A DNA stretch of 64,000 bases from Oscillibacter sp. (GCA_017526785.1 JAFXQV010000015.1:62001-126000); one strand, 5' to 3'; shown: positions 49,410 to 58,942, numbered from the stretch's first letter. The notes: generated from the sequence alone by a model not told the origin. Translations and numbers: made by a program.

Positions 49410-50366
49410 TCATTGCGCCGCCTCTTTCGTGATTTCCAAATGTACGGACTTCTGAAACACAGGCTCGACCAGTCCGGGAATCGCTACGGCGTCCGTGAAG
49501 CGTATGTCGTCTGTGAACTCCCGCAGTAGCCCGACAATGTACGGGTGGGGGCGTTCGTCGGGACGCCCCCCCGCCACCGATACGATTACGGTTTTCGGCC
49601 GAATCTGTGACAGAAATTTCCGGTTCACCGACGACAAAGAGCCGTGGTGCGGCAATTTGAGAACGTCACAGGGCGCGGTCGTATCCCTGTCCCAGAGCGC
49701 GCCGTACAGGTCTCCGCCGAGGACGACCTGCTTTCCGTGGTAATAGAGCCGCTGCCGCAGGCTGCTGGCGTTCATGAACTTTCCCCAGCGCATGAGCGTA
49801 TAGCGGTCGCGGACGCCCCGGAAAGCGTCGTCGAAAATCCGCTTCTGGTGCTGGTACAGTCCGGCCTCCGAACAGTAGATTTCCATGGACAGTTCGTCCG
49901 TCAGTTGCAGGAACTCCGTACGCGTCCCGGGCAGTTCCACGAGTTCCCGGACGCGTCCGGGGTGTGTACGGAGTGCCGACGCGTAAATGTTCATACATCG
50001 AAGCACGTTCCGGGCGGTCGGGTTCAGGCCGTTGTCGGCGTCGGGTTCCAAGTCGCCGAAGCCCTCCGGCGGTACGTACGTCGTGACAAGTTTCCCGACG
50101 CTCGCCGCGTCCAGTACGCGCCCCAAGCCGCCGACGTGGTCGCGGTGGAAGTGCGTCAATAGAAGTATGTCCAAGTGCGTGACGCCCGCCTCCCGCAGGA
50201 AGTCGCCCGCGAAAATGCGCCGTGACCGGGGGTCGAGTTCGCCCGGGTGGTCGTCGCGCTGTAAGGCGTAGTGGCCGCAGTCGACCAGAATCGCAAACTC
50301 GGCGTCGGTGTCCCGAACCAGTGTCGCGTCCCCGTTGCCCACGTTGATGAAGTCCAGTGTCAGCAT
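49410..50366 (-). CDS. ComEC/Rec2-like metallo-beta-lactamase-fold hydrolase
   Basis: 318 residues, ATG 50364-50366 behind GAGAGGGGCG. Metal-binding motif LLLTHFHRDHVGGLGRVLDA (HxHxDH), DFINVGNGDATLV and ILVDCGHY at the start, and LKLPHHGSLSSVNRKFLSQI near the end follow the soluble beta-lactamase domain of ComEC. No transmembrane competence domain is attached and no signal peptide is seen, so this is a stand-alone cytoplasmic nuclease or phosphodiesterase of unknown substrate. Confidence 0.87.
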   Translation of the reverse strand: MLTLDFINVGNGDATLVRDTDAEFAILVDCGHYALQRDDHPGELDPRSRRIFAGDFLREAGVTHLDILLLTHFHRDHVGGLGRVLDAASVGKLVTTYVPPEGFGDLEPDADNGLNPTARNVLRCMNIYASALRTHPGRVRELVELPGTRTEFLQLTDELSMEIYCSEAGLYQHQKRIFDDAFRGVRDRYTLMRWGKFMNASSLRQRLYYHGKQVVLGGDLYGALWDRDTTAPCDVLKLPHHGSLSSVNRKFLSQIRPKTVIVSVAGGRPDERPHPYIVGLLREFTDDIRFTDAVAIPGLVEPVFQKSVHLEITKEAAQ

Positions 50367-50528
50367 ACGCGCCCCTCTCTATTCTGTCCGTAGTTGTCGT
50401 CAAGCGCTGTCCGTGCGGTACGCCCCGAAAGCCCGCGTCATCCCCCATTGCTTCCGGCGTCTCTTGGTTGGGAAGCGTTCCGTAATCCCTGCCCTCTGCC
50501 ATACGCTTCCCCGTGATTGATTATCTAC

Positions 50529-50556
50529 ATTATACGTTATTGACACGGAAAGTCAA
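50529..50556 (-). promoter_or_regulatory. Promoter of the ComEC-like gene
   Basis: Minus strand TTGACT (50551-50556), 16-bp spacer, TATAAT (50529-50534); leader of about 155 nt. Confidence 0.7.
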
Positions 50557-50768
50557 TCCGTTTCCCCGGCGGTCGGTGTAAAATAATGGCAGGACTTTCA
50601 TCTTCCGTATCATGGAATTTCTGAGCGGACGCGAAACGGGCGTTTGCACCCGAAAACACGCCTTGCATCCGCGCCGAAAATTGCGCGGCGTCGTTGTCAA
50701 AACAGGAGCCTTACGGCGGTTCCGAAAAGCCCTGCAAAAACTTGACGCCGACCGCCAGCGTTAGCGGC

Positions 50769-50797
50769 TTGACAGGACGCCGGAAATTGTGTAAACT
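50769..50797 (+). promoter_or_regulatory. Promoter of the nitroreductase-deoD pair
   Basis: TTGACA (50769-50774), 17-bp spacer, TAAACT (50792-50797). Confidence 0.8.
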
Positions 50798-50829
50798 GAT
50801 ACCATGATTCAGAGAAAGGGGCGGTTCTC

Positions 50830-51360
50830 ATGGAGAACGAAAACGCGGTTCTGCGGGCGATTCGGGAGCGCCGGAGTATCCGGAACTTCCGCCCGGAACG
50901 CTTGAAGCGGCAGGACATGGAAGCGATTCTGGAAGCGGGCAAGTGGGCGGCGTCCGCGAAAGGCTTGCAGAGCGCGTTAATGGTCGTGGTGGACAACCCC
51001 GGCGACGTGGAGGCACTCCGCAAGGCCAACGCCGCAATCTGGGGGCGGCCGGACGTTGACCCGTTCTACGCCGCGCCGGACATTGTGGTGGTTCTGGCCG
51101 ACGGCGATACCCCGAACTGGTTACAGGACGGTTCCCTTGTCATGGGGAATCTCATGCTGGCGGCGCACGCCGTCGGGGCGGGTTCCTGCTGGATTAACCG
51201 GGCTATGGAATACTTTGACAGCCCCGAGGGGAAGGCCATGCTCGAAAAGTGGAACGTTCCGGCGAAGTATCGCGGCGTGGGTATCTGCGCGTTAGGCTAT
51301 CCGGCCGTCGAGCCTCCCGCGCCCAAGGCGCGCAAGGCTGACTATATCGTACGCGTTTGA
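50830..51360 (+). CDS. Nitroreductase-family FMN protein
   Basis: 176 residues, ATG 50830 after AAAGGGGCGG. VLRAIRERRSIRNFRPERLK is the FMN-phosphate-binding start of nitroreductases, AAGKWAASAKGLQS the second helix, and GIGVCALGYP-like VGICALGYPAVEP the C-terminal FMN contact. Members reduce nitro, quinone or related substrates with NAD(P)H. Sixty bp before deoD and probably co-transcribed with it. Confidence 0.9.
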   Translation: MENENAVLRAIRERRSIRNFRPERLKRQDMEAILEAGKWAASAKGLQSALMVVVDNPGDVEALRKANAAIWGRPDVDPFYAAPDIVVVLADGDTPNWLQDGSLVMGNLMLAAHAVGAGSCWINRAMEYFDSPEGKAMLEKWNVPAKYRGVGICALGYPAVEPPAPKARKADYIVRV

Positions 51361-51402
51361 CACGGCGCTACAGAAAAGTTGCTGTATCGTACGCGTTTGA
51401 CA
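51345..51402 (+). repeat. 18-bp direct repeat spanning the nitroreductase stop codon
   Basis: TATCGTACGCGTTTGACA occurs at 51345-51362, where it encodes the last residues and stop of the nitroreductase, and again at 51385-51402 directly before the deoD ribosome site. The copies start exactly 40 bp apart. Confidence 0.9.
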
Positions 51403-51420
51403 AGAAAGGAGTGTTTTTCA

Positions 51421-52140
51421 ATGGCGGTACCGACTCCCCATAACGAGGCCAAATCAGGCGACATCGCAAAAGTCGTACTCATGCCCGGCGACCCCCTCCG
51501 GGCGAAGTACATCGCGGAAACGTATCTGGAAAGCCCGGTCTGTTTCAACCATGTGCGGAACATGCTGGGCTTTACGGGAACCTACGAGGGCAAGCGGGTG
51601 TCCATCATGGGACACGGCATGGGCGTGCCGTCCGTGGGGCTGTACGCCTACGAACTGTATGCCTTTTACGGCGTGGAATCTATCATCCGGATTGGTTCGG
51701 CGGGCGGCGTCGGCGAAAATACGCATTTGCGCGACGTAATTCTTGCGCTGGCGGCGTCGACAAACTCCAACTATGCCAGCCAGTACCACTTCCCCGGACA
51801 GCTCACGCCGTCGGCGTCGTGGCCGCTGCTCCGCAAGGCCGCCGAGAGCGCCGAGAAGCTGGGCATTCCGGTGCAGGTGGGGCAGGTCTACACCTCCGAC
51901 GCCTTCTACGGCGAGGGCGACGACGTGAAAAACGCCTGCCGGGCGTTCGATATCGCGGGCGTCGAAATGGAGACGGCCGGACTGTACTGGACGGCGCAAT
52001 CTCTCCATAAGCAGGCGCTGGGCATTCTGACGGTATCCGACCACGTCTTCACCGGGGAATCGCTCTCGGCGGAGGAGCGGCAACTGTCTTTCAACGACAT
52101 GATGAAAATCGCGCTCGAAACCGCGAAAGCCTTCGCGTGA
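51421..52140 (+). CDS. deoD: Purine-nucleoside phosphorylase, DeoD type
   Basis: 239 residues, ATG 51421 behind AAGGAG. Hexameric PNP signatures: VLMPGDPLRAKYIAETYL, VSIMGHGMGVPSVGLYAYEL, RIGSAGGVGE and AGVEMETAGLYWTAQ, with the catalytic Asp in VSDHVFTGE. Splits purine (deoxy)nucleosides with phosphate for salvage. It complements the uridine phosphorylase at 54445. Confidence 0.97.
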   Translation: MAVPTPHNEAKSGDIAKVVLMPGDPLRAKYIAETYLESPVCFNHVRNMLGFTGTYEGKRVSIMGHGMGVPSVGLYAYELYAFYGVESIIRIGSAGGVGENTHLRDVILALAASTNSNYASQYHFPGQLTPSASWPLLRKAAESAEKLGIPVQVGQVYTSDAFYGEGDDVKNACRAFDIAGVEMETAGLYWTAQSLHKQALGILTVSDHVFTGESLSAEERQLSFNDMMKIALETAKAFA

Positions 52141-52150
52141 AACACAAAGC

Positions 52151-52184
52151 GCCGGAACCGTTACGGGCGGTTCCGGCACTTGCT
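52151..52184 (+). terminator. Terminator between convergent deoD and crotonase genes
   Basis: 10-bp perfect stem GCCGGAACCG/CGGTTCCGGC followed by ACTTGCTTTT. Confidence 0.65.
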
Positions 52185-52185
52185 T

Positions 52186-52986
52186 TTAGCGGTTCTGGAA
52201 GTGCTTTTCTTTGCGCTTCTCGAGGAACGCGCCCATTCCCTCTTTCTGGTCCTCCGTGGCAAAGCACATGGCGAACAGCTCATTTTCAAGGGCGATACCG
52301 TCGTCAATGTCCATCTGCATGCCGCGGTCGATACATGCCTTGCTGTACTTGACGGCAATGGGGGCGTTGGCCGCGAACGACTTCGCCATATCCATGGCGC
52401 CGTCCATGAGGGATTCCGGGGCGCAGACCGCGTTCACAAGGCCAATCCGCATGGCCTCCTCGGGGCCAATCATCCTGCCGGAGAAAATCAGCTCCTTGGC
52501 CTTGGACGCGCCCACGCGGCGCGGGAGGCGCTGTGTGCCGGAGAAACCCGGCGTGATGCCCAAGCCGACTTCGGGCTGTCCGAACTTCGCGCCGCCCTTG
52601 CCTTCGGCGTTCGGGAGCGCCGCAAGGATGATGTCGCACGACATGGCCAGCTCACACCCGCCGCCGAGCGCGAATCCGTTCACGGCCGCGATAGTGGGGA
52701 TTTCGAGTTTTTCGATACGGCGCATAACGGCGCTTCCGCGCTGACCCCATTTCCGACCCTGCGCGATGTCCATGGGACACTGTTCCGCGATATCCGCCCC
52801 GGCGACGAACGCGCGGCCTTCCCCTGTGATAATCAGCGCCCGGAGTTCGGTATCCCGCTCGATTTCCGTCAGCGCGGCTTCCAGTTCGCCGACGACGGCG
52901 GCGTTCAGGGCGTTTAAGGCCTTCGGGCGGCTGATGGTCAACACGCCGATTCCCTCTTGCTTCTCATAACGGATTGTCTCGTACAT
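52186..52986 (-). CDS. crt: Enoyl-CoA hydratase / crotonase
   Basis: 266 residues, ATG 52986 behind GGGAGGAAA. Crotonase fold: ISRPKALNALNAAVVGELEA, GRAFVAGADIAEQ for the oxyanion hole, GFALGGGCELAMSCDI with one catalytic glutamate and FGQPEVGLGITPGFSGTQRL with the second. Interconverts 3-hydroxybutyryl-CoA and crotonyl-CoA in butyrate-producing Clostridia. It stands alone here, without thl, hbd or bcd, so specificity is inferred. Confidence 0.9.
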   Translation of the reverse strand: MYETIRYEKQEGIGVLTISRPKALNALNAAVVGELEAALTEIERDTELRALIITGEGRAFVAGADIAEQCPMDIAQGRKWGQRGSAVMRRIEKLEIPTIAAVNGFALGGGCELAMSCDIILAALPNAEGKGGAKFGQPEVGLGITPGFSGTQRLPRRVGASKAKELIFSGRMIGPEEAMRIGLVNAVCAPESLMDGAMDMAKSFAANAPIAVKYSKACIDRGMQMDIDDGIALENELFAMCFATEDQKEGMGAFLEKRKEKHFQNR

Positions 52987-53106
52987 CGTGATTTCCTCCC
53001 AGAAGTAATTGCTTCCATTATAGCAAATCCGGCCGCGAATTGACAGACAATCCGGCCTGTCAATATCACTGTTTTCAGGCGGCGTTTTTGTGACTTTCGC
53101 CGGATT

Positions 53107-54426
53107 TCAGAACCCGCTCCGAATGGCTTCGGGTTCTTCTTCCTCCGGGGCGGACGGTTTCTGCTGTGTTTGGGCTTCGGCCTCCTTGGCGGCGACTTGC
53201 GCGAGCGTCAGCCCGGTTCCGCTGAGATTAAGCGTTTTGAAGATGTCCACCGGGACGGCCAGATACATACTGTTGCCGACGCGGTACGCGCCCGAGGTCA
53301 CGGCCACCACGCGCCCGAACGCGTTAAGCAGCGCCCCGCCCGAACTGCCCTGCGAGATGTCGGCCGTACTCATCACGCACGGGAGTTCGTAGCGTTCGAC
53401 TTTGCGCGCCGTGGCGCTGATGACGCCCTCACTGACGGCCAGCCCCAGCCCCAGCGGGTTACTCAACGTGTAGGCGATATCGCCGGGGCGCAAGTCGGCT
53501 GTCCCGACGAGTTCCAGCGTGGCGAAGCGCGAAATCTGGCGGTTGTCGAGCGTTGTCCGGGATACGCGGATTACGGCAAGGTCCTTGCCCACGTCGTACC
53601 ACACGACCCGCTCCACGGGGAACGATTCCCCGGTGACAAGCGTCGCCACGGCCTGTATGGAGCCGTCGATAGAGTGGTAATTCGTGACGGCAAGCCCGTC
53701 GGCCGAGATGAAGAACCCGCTTGCGTCGGCCGAAATTTCGTCGGCGAGAATGGCGTCCTCCGTGTCGTAGAGCGCCAGACTGAACACGGCGGACATATAG
53801 CGGTCGGCGATTTCCCGGGCGGTCAGGCTCTGACGGTTCAGGCCTAACGCGTTGACGGCCGAGGCCTTGCAGAGTTCGCGCTTGACCAGACGCTCTACCA
53901 CGGCGTCGCCGTCGGGGTAGCGGAAGCGCAGAACGTCAAGCGCCGACTCGCAGAGGTCGCCGAACGTGACCAGCCCCGTGTAGGCGCGGGAAATCAGCCC
54001 GACGCGCCGGGCGTACGTCGCGGCCTCCGAGGCCGTGAAGTCCTTGTAGCCCAGCATGCTCAGGAGCATGGAAAACCAGTCGTTGGCCATGACGTTTTGC
54101 CCCGCGCCGAAAGCGGCGTCCGAGGCGGCCTTGACCCAGCCCTGACGCACCGCGTAGGACACCGCGTCGCTGGACGCCTGCGGCACGTCGCGCAGACGTT
54201 CGCTCTTGCCGCCGTTCGTCACGCCCCCGGACAGGAGTACAAGCATGGTCGTGGCGGTCACTTTGTCCACGGGCGCGGAGAGGTCGTACTTGGTATCGTC
54301 CAGCAGTCCAAGCGTGATGAGGGTGTCTGCGGCGCGTTGGGCTTCGCCTTCCAGCGCGGGGGCGGACGGGGCGCACGCGAGCAGTAAGCACAACGCGCAG
54401 AGTAGAGACAAAATCCGTTTTTTCAT
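53107..54426 (-). CDS. Exported trypsin-like (HtrA-type) serine protease with SLH-like N-terminus
   Basis: 439 residues from ATG 54424-54426, 7 nt after GGAGGAA. Signal sequence KRILSLLCALCLLLACAPSA; LLAC could be a lipobox, which would make it a lipoprotein. Residues about 30-195 resemble degenerate SLH or stalk repeats (RLRDVPQASSDAVSYAVRQG; ANDWFSMLLSMLGYKDFT). Residues about 205-410 are a chymotrypsin-like protease with the triad visible: His in VTNYHSIDG, Asp in DVGKDLAVIRV and Ser in ISQGSSGGALLN. No PDZ domain. It is last in the recO-mutS2-udp operon, with 18 nt to udp. Confidence 0.88.
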   Translation of the reverse strand: MKKRILSLLCALCLLLACAPSAPALEGEAQRAADTLITLGLLDDTKYDLSAPVDKVTATTMLVLLSGGVTNGGKSERLRDVPQASSDAVSYAVRQGWVKAASDAAFGAGQNVMANDWFSMLLSMLGYKDFTASEAATYARRVGLISRAYTGLVTFGDLCESALDVLRFRYPDGDAVVERLVKRELCKASAVNALGLNRQSLTAREIADRYMSAVFSLALYDTEDAILADEISADASGFFISADGLAVTNYHSIDGSIQAVATLVTGESFPVERVVWYDVGKDLAVIRVSRTTLDNRQISRFATLELVGTADLRPGDIAYTLSNPLGLGLAVSEGVISATARKVERYELPCVMSTADISQGSSGGALLNAFGRVVAVTSGAYRVGNSMYLAVPVDIFKTLNLSGTGLTLAQVAAKEAEAQTQQKPSAPEEEEPEAIRSGF

Positions 54427-54444
54427 ACGCGATTCCTCCATATT

Positions 54445-55212
54445 TTATCCGTCGCGGTCGGCGGAAATCATGGCTTTGAGCGCCTCCACGGCGACGCGTA
54501 CGGCGGCGGACGTGTCGGTACTCATTTTCTGGTCAAGCCCGGCCTTTTCGCGCTCCTGATTCCAGATGACGTGAAAACAGGCTCCGCAACGTACGCCCAG
54601 CGCGGCGGCGACGACGTAAAGCGCGGCGGTCTCCATCTCGCTGGCCTTGACGCCCAGACGCTTCCACGCCTCCCACTTTGCGCGGAGTTCGTAGCCGACA
54701 GGCGACGCGTCGGGGCTGTGCTGTCCGTAGAAGCTGTCCTTGCTCTGCACGACCCCGGCGTGTACGGGCAGGCCGAGCGATTTCGCGGCGTCCACAAGCG
54801 CGTTGACGGCGTCCAGATTCCCCACGGCCGGGAACTCCGGCGGCGCGTACTCCAAACTGGTGTGCTCAAAGCGTACCGCGCCCGTGGCTACCACGATGTC
54901 GCCCGACTGGACGCTTAAATCAATGCCGCCACAGGTTCCGGTTCTCAAAAAGGTGTCCGCGCCGCACTTGTGGAGTTCCTCCATGGCGATAGCGGCCGAG
55001 GGACCCCCGATACCCGTGGAACAGGCGGTCACTTTTTCGCCGAGCAGATACCCCGTCCAGACGCGAAACTCACGGTTGCAGGCGACTTCCTTCGCGTCGT
55101 CGAACAACGCCGCGATAGCGGGTACGCGTCCGGGGTCTCCGGGCAGAATGCAGTAGCGCCCCACGTCCTCCGGGGTGCAGTGAATGTGAAACTGCTTTTC
55201 AAGTTCTTGCAT
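54445..55212 (-). CDS. udp: Uridine phosphorylase
   Basis: 255 residues, ATG 55212. Family signatures: [53 protein letters not shown] and [18 protein letters not shown]. Cleaves uridine with phosphate to uracil and ribose 1-phosphate. It lies 31 nt behind mutS2. Uracil salvage complements the de novo pyr genes at the right end of the window. Confidence 0.93.
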   Translation of the reverse strand: MQELEKQFHIHCTPEDVGRYCILPGDPGRVPAIAALFDDAKEVACNREFRVWTGYLLGEKVTACSTGIGGPSAAIAMEELHKCGADTFLRTGTCGGIDLSVQSGDIVVATGAVRFEHTSLEYAPPEFPAVGNLDAVNALVDAAKSLGLPVHAGVVQSKDSFYGQHSPDASPVGYELRAKWEAWKRLGVKASEMETAALYVVAAALGVRCGACFHVIWNQEREKAGLDQKMSTDTSAAVRVAVEALKAMISADRDG

Positions 55213-55243
55213 AATAATCTCCTGTTTCGTTACAGACTTCCGG

Positions 55244-57676
55244 TTACTTTTTGAGTGTGACGACGGTCACGCCGTCCTCGCCCTCGCCGTAGACGCCCAA
55301 GCGGTAACTCTTCACGGCCTTATGGCGTTTCAGGATAGCGTGTACGGCTTTCCGCAAGGCTCCGGTACCCTTGCCGTGGATGATGACCACGGTTTCCAGA
55401 TGTCCCATGACCGCGCCGGACAGGAAGTTTTCCACGACGCTTTCGGCCTCTATGGTCTCCATGCCGCGTATGTCGAGTTCCCGCTGCGCGGCGGAACGCA
55501 GTGGAAGCGACACGCCGCCTTTCGGCGCGGCGTGGGCGGACATGCCGCGCTTTTTCTTCGTGGCGGGCTGTTCCAGCGCGACACGCTCCGCGCCTTCGAT
55601 GAGGCGCACCTCCGCCGCGTTGACCTTCATGTTAATGGCACCGGCTTTCAGGCGCAACGTCTGCCCGTCCACGCCGATGACCTCCGCCGGGGTGCGTACG
55701 CCGGGAATCTCCACAAGGTCTCCGGCGCGGATAGGGCGGCTTGGCTTCGGAATCGGTTCCTGTCTCATGTCGGGATGTGAAAGCGCGTCCTCCGCCTCGT
55801 TGAGTTTCCGGCGCAGAGCGGCGCGGGCTTCGTTGGAATCCTCCACGGTGCCACGTTCCAGAATGGCCTTTTCGTACGCTTTCCGTAACGCGTCGAGTTC
55901 GGAGAAAACGCCGTCGGCGGCGCTCCGGGCGTCTTTGAGAATGCGCTTCGCTTCGGCCTCCCCACGGCTCCGGGCGTGTTCCTTGGCTCGCTCCATCTGT
56001 TCGCGGAACTCACGGGCTTTCTTTGCGTCCTCCTCCCGCTGGCGGAACAGGCGTTCCGATTCCGTGTCGCGGCGTTCGAGCGCCTGCCGCTTTTCTTCCA
56101 GACGCGTCAGAATGTCCTCAAAGCGCACACTGTCGCCGCTCATCTGCGACTGGGCGTCGGCTATGATTTCCTCCGGCAGTCCGAGACGCCGCGAGATTGC
56201 GAACGCGTTCGACTTCCCCGGAATGCCGATAATTAAGCGGTACGTCGGCGCGAGCGTCTCCACGTCAAATTCGCAAGACGCGTTTTCCACGCCCGCCGTT
56301 GTCATGGCGAACGTTTTCAGCTCCGCGTAGTGGGTCGTGGCGGCGGACTTCGCCCCGAGGGCGCGTACGTGCTGGATAACCGCTATCGCAAGCGCGGCAC
56401 CCTCCACGGGGTCGGTACCCGCGCCGAGTTCGTCGAACAGTAACAGGCTTTGTGAATCGGCCTCTTTCAGGATAGCGACAATATTTGTCATGTGCGCGGA
56501 GAACGTGGAAAGGCTTTGCTCTATACTTTGTTCGTCGCCGATGTCGGCAAGGACGCGCTCATAGACCGAAAGCGTACTCCCGTCCCCGGCGGGGATGTGC
56601 AGGCCGCATTGTGCCATAAGCGTTAAGAGGCCTAACGTTTTCAGGCTGACGGTTTTGCCGCCGGTATTGGGACCCGTAATCACAAGCGTGTCGAAATCCT
56701 CTCCGAGGGAAAGGTCAATCGGGACGGCGTTTTTGGGGTCGAGCAGGGGGTGGCGCGCCTTGCGCAAGTGGATTGCCCCGTCACGCCGCAGGGCTGGCCG
56801 CACGGCGTCCATTTTATACGAAAGCTGGCCGCGCGCGAAAATCAGGTCAAGCCGGACAAGGGTATTGTAATCGTCCTCCAAGTCGCGCTTGTGGGCGGCG
56901 GCGTCGTTGGAGAGTTCCGCCAAAATGCGGTCAATCTCCTTTTGCTCTTTGGCCTGTAGTTCGATAAGTTCATTGTTGGCCTGTACGACGCCCATTGGCT
57001 CTACGAACACCGTCGCGCCGGACGACGAAATGTCGTGGACAAGTCCGGGGAGCGCCGAGCGCTGTTCGGCCTTGACGGGTACGACAAAGCGCCCGTCGCG
57101 CTGGGTGATGATGGATTCCTGTAAAATCTTCGCGTAACTGGGCGACGAGATGATTTTCTGCAGAATCTGGCGGCTTTTGGACTGCGCCGCCCGCATGTGA
57201 CGCCGGATGTCGGCTAATTCGGGGCTTGCGGCGTCGGAGACGGTATCTTCGTCGGGGATACAGCGGCGTATTTTCTCTTCCAGAAAGCGGTTCCCGCGCA
57301 GCGACAAAAAGAACTGGTCAAGCGCCGTCCGTTCCTGTTGCTGTTCGGGGAAATACTCCCGCGTACGCCGCGCGGCGGTCAGCACGCCCGCGACGGTCAG
57401 GAGTTCGTGGAGATTGAGCGCCCCGCCGCGTTCGGCGCGGTCGAGCGCTTCGGCGATGGGCTTCACGCCCGAAAAGGACGGGCTTCCGTGCAGTCCAATC
57501 ATGGCGCGGGCGGCGTCGGTCTCGTTCAGGAGGCGCTCCACGTCCTCGCGTTCGGTTTCGGGGCGCAGACGGAGAGAGCGTGCCTTGGCCTCCGCGCTTA
57601 CGGCCTGTTCCGAAAGCAGTTCCAGCACGCGGGGGAGTTCCAGAGTGCGGACGGATTTTTCGGTTAGTTCACTCAT
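55244..57676 (-). CDS. mutS2: MutS2 family protein (RqcU-like) with Smr nuclease domain
   Basis: 810 residues, ATG 57676. It lacks the MutS mismatch domains and starts with the core domain. Walker [21 protein letters not shown] and Walker [21 protein letters not shown], a long coiled coil (about 510-640), a KOW-like segment ([20 protein letters not shown]) and a C-terminal Smr domain with [19 protein letters not shown] and [20 protein letters not shown]. Homologues split collided ribosomes (RqcU) or suppress recombination. Length is standard. Confidence 0.96.
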   Translation of the reverse strand: MSELTEKSVRTLELPRVLELLSEQAVSAEAKARSLRLRPETEREDVERLLNETDAARAMIGLHGSPSFSGVKPIAEALDRAERGGALNLHELLTVAGVLTAARRTREYFPEQQQERTALDQFFLSLRGNRFLEEKIRRCIPDEDTVSDAASPELADIRRHMRAAQSKSRQILQKIISSPSYAKILQESIITQRDGRFVVPVKAEQRSALPGLVHDISSSGATVFVEPMGVVQANNELIELQAKEQKEIDRILAELSNDAAAHKRDLEDDYNTLVRLDLIFARGQLSYKMDAVRPALRRDGAIHLRKARHPLLDPKNAVPIDLSLGEDFDTLVITGPNTGGKTVSLKTLGLLTLMAQCGLHIPAGDGSTLSVYERVLADIGDEQSIEQSLSTFSAHMTNIVAILKEADSQSLLLFDELGAGTDPVEGAALAIAVIQHVRALGAKSAATTHYAELKTFAMTTAGVENASCEFDVETLAPTYRLIIGIPGKSNAFAISRRLGLPEEIIADAQSQMSGDSVRFEDILTRLEEKRQALERRDTESERLFRQREEDAKKAREFREQMERAKEHARSRGEAEAKRILKDARSAADGVFSELDALRKAYEKAILERGTVEDSNEARAALRRKLNEAEDALSHPDMRQEPIPKPSRPIRAGDLVEIPGVRTPAEVIGVDGQTLRLKAGAINMKVNAAEVRLIEGAERVALEQPATKKKRGMSAHAAPKGGVSLPLRSAAQRELDIRGMETIEAESVVENFLSGAVMGHLETVVIIHGKGTGALRKAVHAILKRHKAVKSYRLGVYGEGEDGVTVVTLKK

Positions 57677-57688
57677 AACATCACCTGT

Positions 57689-58129
57689 TCAATACGGGTT
57701 CGGCTCGTCGAGTACCCACGGCAGACGGTCAAACCAGAATTCGACCTGAAAGCAGGGGCGCGGGAAGTCGTCGGGCAGCAAATCGCAGTCGGCCTTACAG
57801 GACACGGAAACGCCGTCCGTGAGTTCCCGGGGCAAACAGCCGGGTTCCGGCTCGCCGCCGACAAATTCGCCGTGGACATGGTACCAAGCGCTTGAAAACA
57901 CGCTGTCGGGGGTGGGGGCGTAATAATGGCAGGCTTCGGCGGGTTTCAGCGGGTCAAGGCCGAGGGTGCGGAACGCGTCCGCGACGGCTTCCGGCAGGTT
58001 GGCGGCGGCCTTGACAAAGTTCCGGCACCCGGCGCAGTCGCACATTTCCCACGGGTGCGCGTCGTAATAGGCGCGTGTCCGTTCGGGGTTCACGCGCGCC
58101 CGGCACGCCCCCAAAACAAAGTCCGTCAT
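57689..58129 (-). CDS. Hypothetical Cys-motif protein between recO and mutS2
   Basis: 146 residues from ATG 58127-58129, behind GAGGGGAT and overlapping the recO stop codon by 4 nt. I do not recognise the family with certainty. A conserved-looking core YYDAHPWEMCDCAGCRNFVK has three cysteines (CDC-x2-C), and further cysteines lie at GCLPREL and SCKADCDLLPDD. No signal peptide or membrane segment. The C-terminal half is acidic and aromatic (QVEFWFDRLPWVLDEPNPY). Its tight place in a DNA-repair/ribosome-rescue operon argues that it is a real gene. The frame remains open upstream through recO, which is coincidental. Confidence 0.7.
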   Translation of the reverse strand: MTDFVLGACRARVNPERTRAYYDAHPWEMCDCAGCRNFVKAAANLPEAVADAFRTLGLDPLKPAEACHYYAPTPDSVFSSAWYHVHGEFVGGEPEPGCLPRELTDGVSVSCKADCDLLPDDFPRPCFQVEFWFDRLPWVLDEPNPY

Positions 58130-58881
58130 GACATCCCCTCCGGCGAAAGGCTCTTGTAAAATTCCAGCGTCCTGAAACGGCGCTCCATCTGCACGCACAG
58201 GAACCGCTCCGCCGCGTCGGACAGGCGTTTCAGCGCGTCCGCGCCGAGGCGGAACGAGTACAGGCGCTTGTCGTCGCCGTAGACGACGTGGCGCAGTGCC
58301 GCCAGCGACGCCGCGCACAGCGGCACGGAGTTTCCGGCGTTGCCGGGGGCGCAGTCGCGGCAGTGCAGGACGCCTTGGACGGTGTCCAGCATGGGCGGGG
58401 ACGGGTCGGCGCGGCCGCAGTACGCGCAGGAATCCGCCAGCGGCGCGAAGCCCGCCACGCACAGAAATTTCAGCTCGAAGGCGGCCTTGACGAGTGCCGG
58501 AGGCCGCGCCAGCGCCGACAGGGCGTGCAGGCCGTTCAGCAGGTGCCGAAGCAGAGCCTCCGCCGGGACTTCCTCCACGGCCACGGCCTCCGCCAGTTCC
58601 GCGAAGTAGAACCCAAGCGCGAGCGTTTCCAGATTGCCCCGCAGGCCGGGGAACAGTTCCAGCGCGTCGGCCTCTTTGGCGAAGTACCAGTCTCCGCGAC
58701 GGTACAACGTCCACTCCGAGTACGCGAGGGCTTGCGCCGAGGCCGCGAAGCGGCTGTTTTTCCGTCTGGCTCCCCGGACGATGACGGGAGTTTTCCCGTG
58801 GCGCTCCGTCAAGAGTGTCAAAATTTTGTCGGTCTCCCGCGTGACGGTCTCCCGCAGGACGACACCCCGCGTCACAAGCAT
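58126..58881 (-). CDS. recO: DNA repair protein RecO
   Basis: 251 residues from ATG 58879-58881; an ATG at 58914 lies inside the promoter -10 and can be excluded. N-terminal OB fold (VTRGVVLRETVTRETDKILT; GARRKNSRFAASAQALAYSE), a helical domain and a zinc motif CAYCGR...LHCRDC (four cysteines). RecO loads RecA onto SSB-coated DNA with RecR. First gene of a five-gene run: recO, unknown, mutS2, udp, protease. Confidence 0.93.
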   Translation of the reverse strand: MLVTRGVVLRETVTRETDKILTLLTERHGKTPVIVRGARRKNSRFAASAQALAYSEWTLYRRGDWYFAKEADALELFPGLRGNLETLALGFYFAELAEAVAVEEVPAEALLRHLLNGLHALSALARPPALVKAAFELKFLCVAGFAPLADSCAYCGRADPSPPMLDTVQGVLHCRDCAPGNAGNSVPLCAASLAALRHVVYGDDKRLYSFRLGADALKRLSDAAERFLCVQMERRFRTLEFYKSLSPEGMS

Positions 58882-58913
58882 GTCCACGCCCCCGCCGCTC
58901 TCAAAGTGTGCCA

Positions 58914-58942
58914 ATTATACCACGTCACGCGCAAATCCGCAA
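58914..58942 (-). promoter_or_regulatory. Promoter of the recO operon
   Basis: Minus strand TTGCGG (58937-58942), 17-bp spacer, TATAAT (58914-58919) preceded by TGG. Confidence 0.75.

Larger units (their letters stand above)
50367..50829. other. Intergenic region upstream of the ComEC-like and nitroreductase genes
   Basis: Holds two divergent promoters (50529-50556 minus, 50769-50797 plus) about 210 bp apart. A minus-strand open stretch from ATG 50502 lies in front of the ComEC-like gene in another frame, and a 50-codon basic plus-strand frame at 50612-50764 has no ribosome site. I do not call either a gene. Confidence 0.5.

Noticed and set aside
50612-50764. 50-codon basic plus-strand frame before the nitroreductase
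   Set aside because: No ribosome site, arginine-rich composition typical of a chance frame in GC-rich DNA; upstream promoter elements also do not match.
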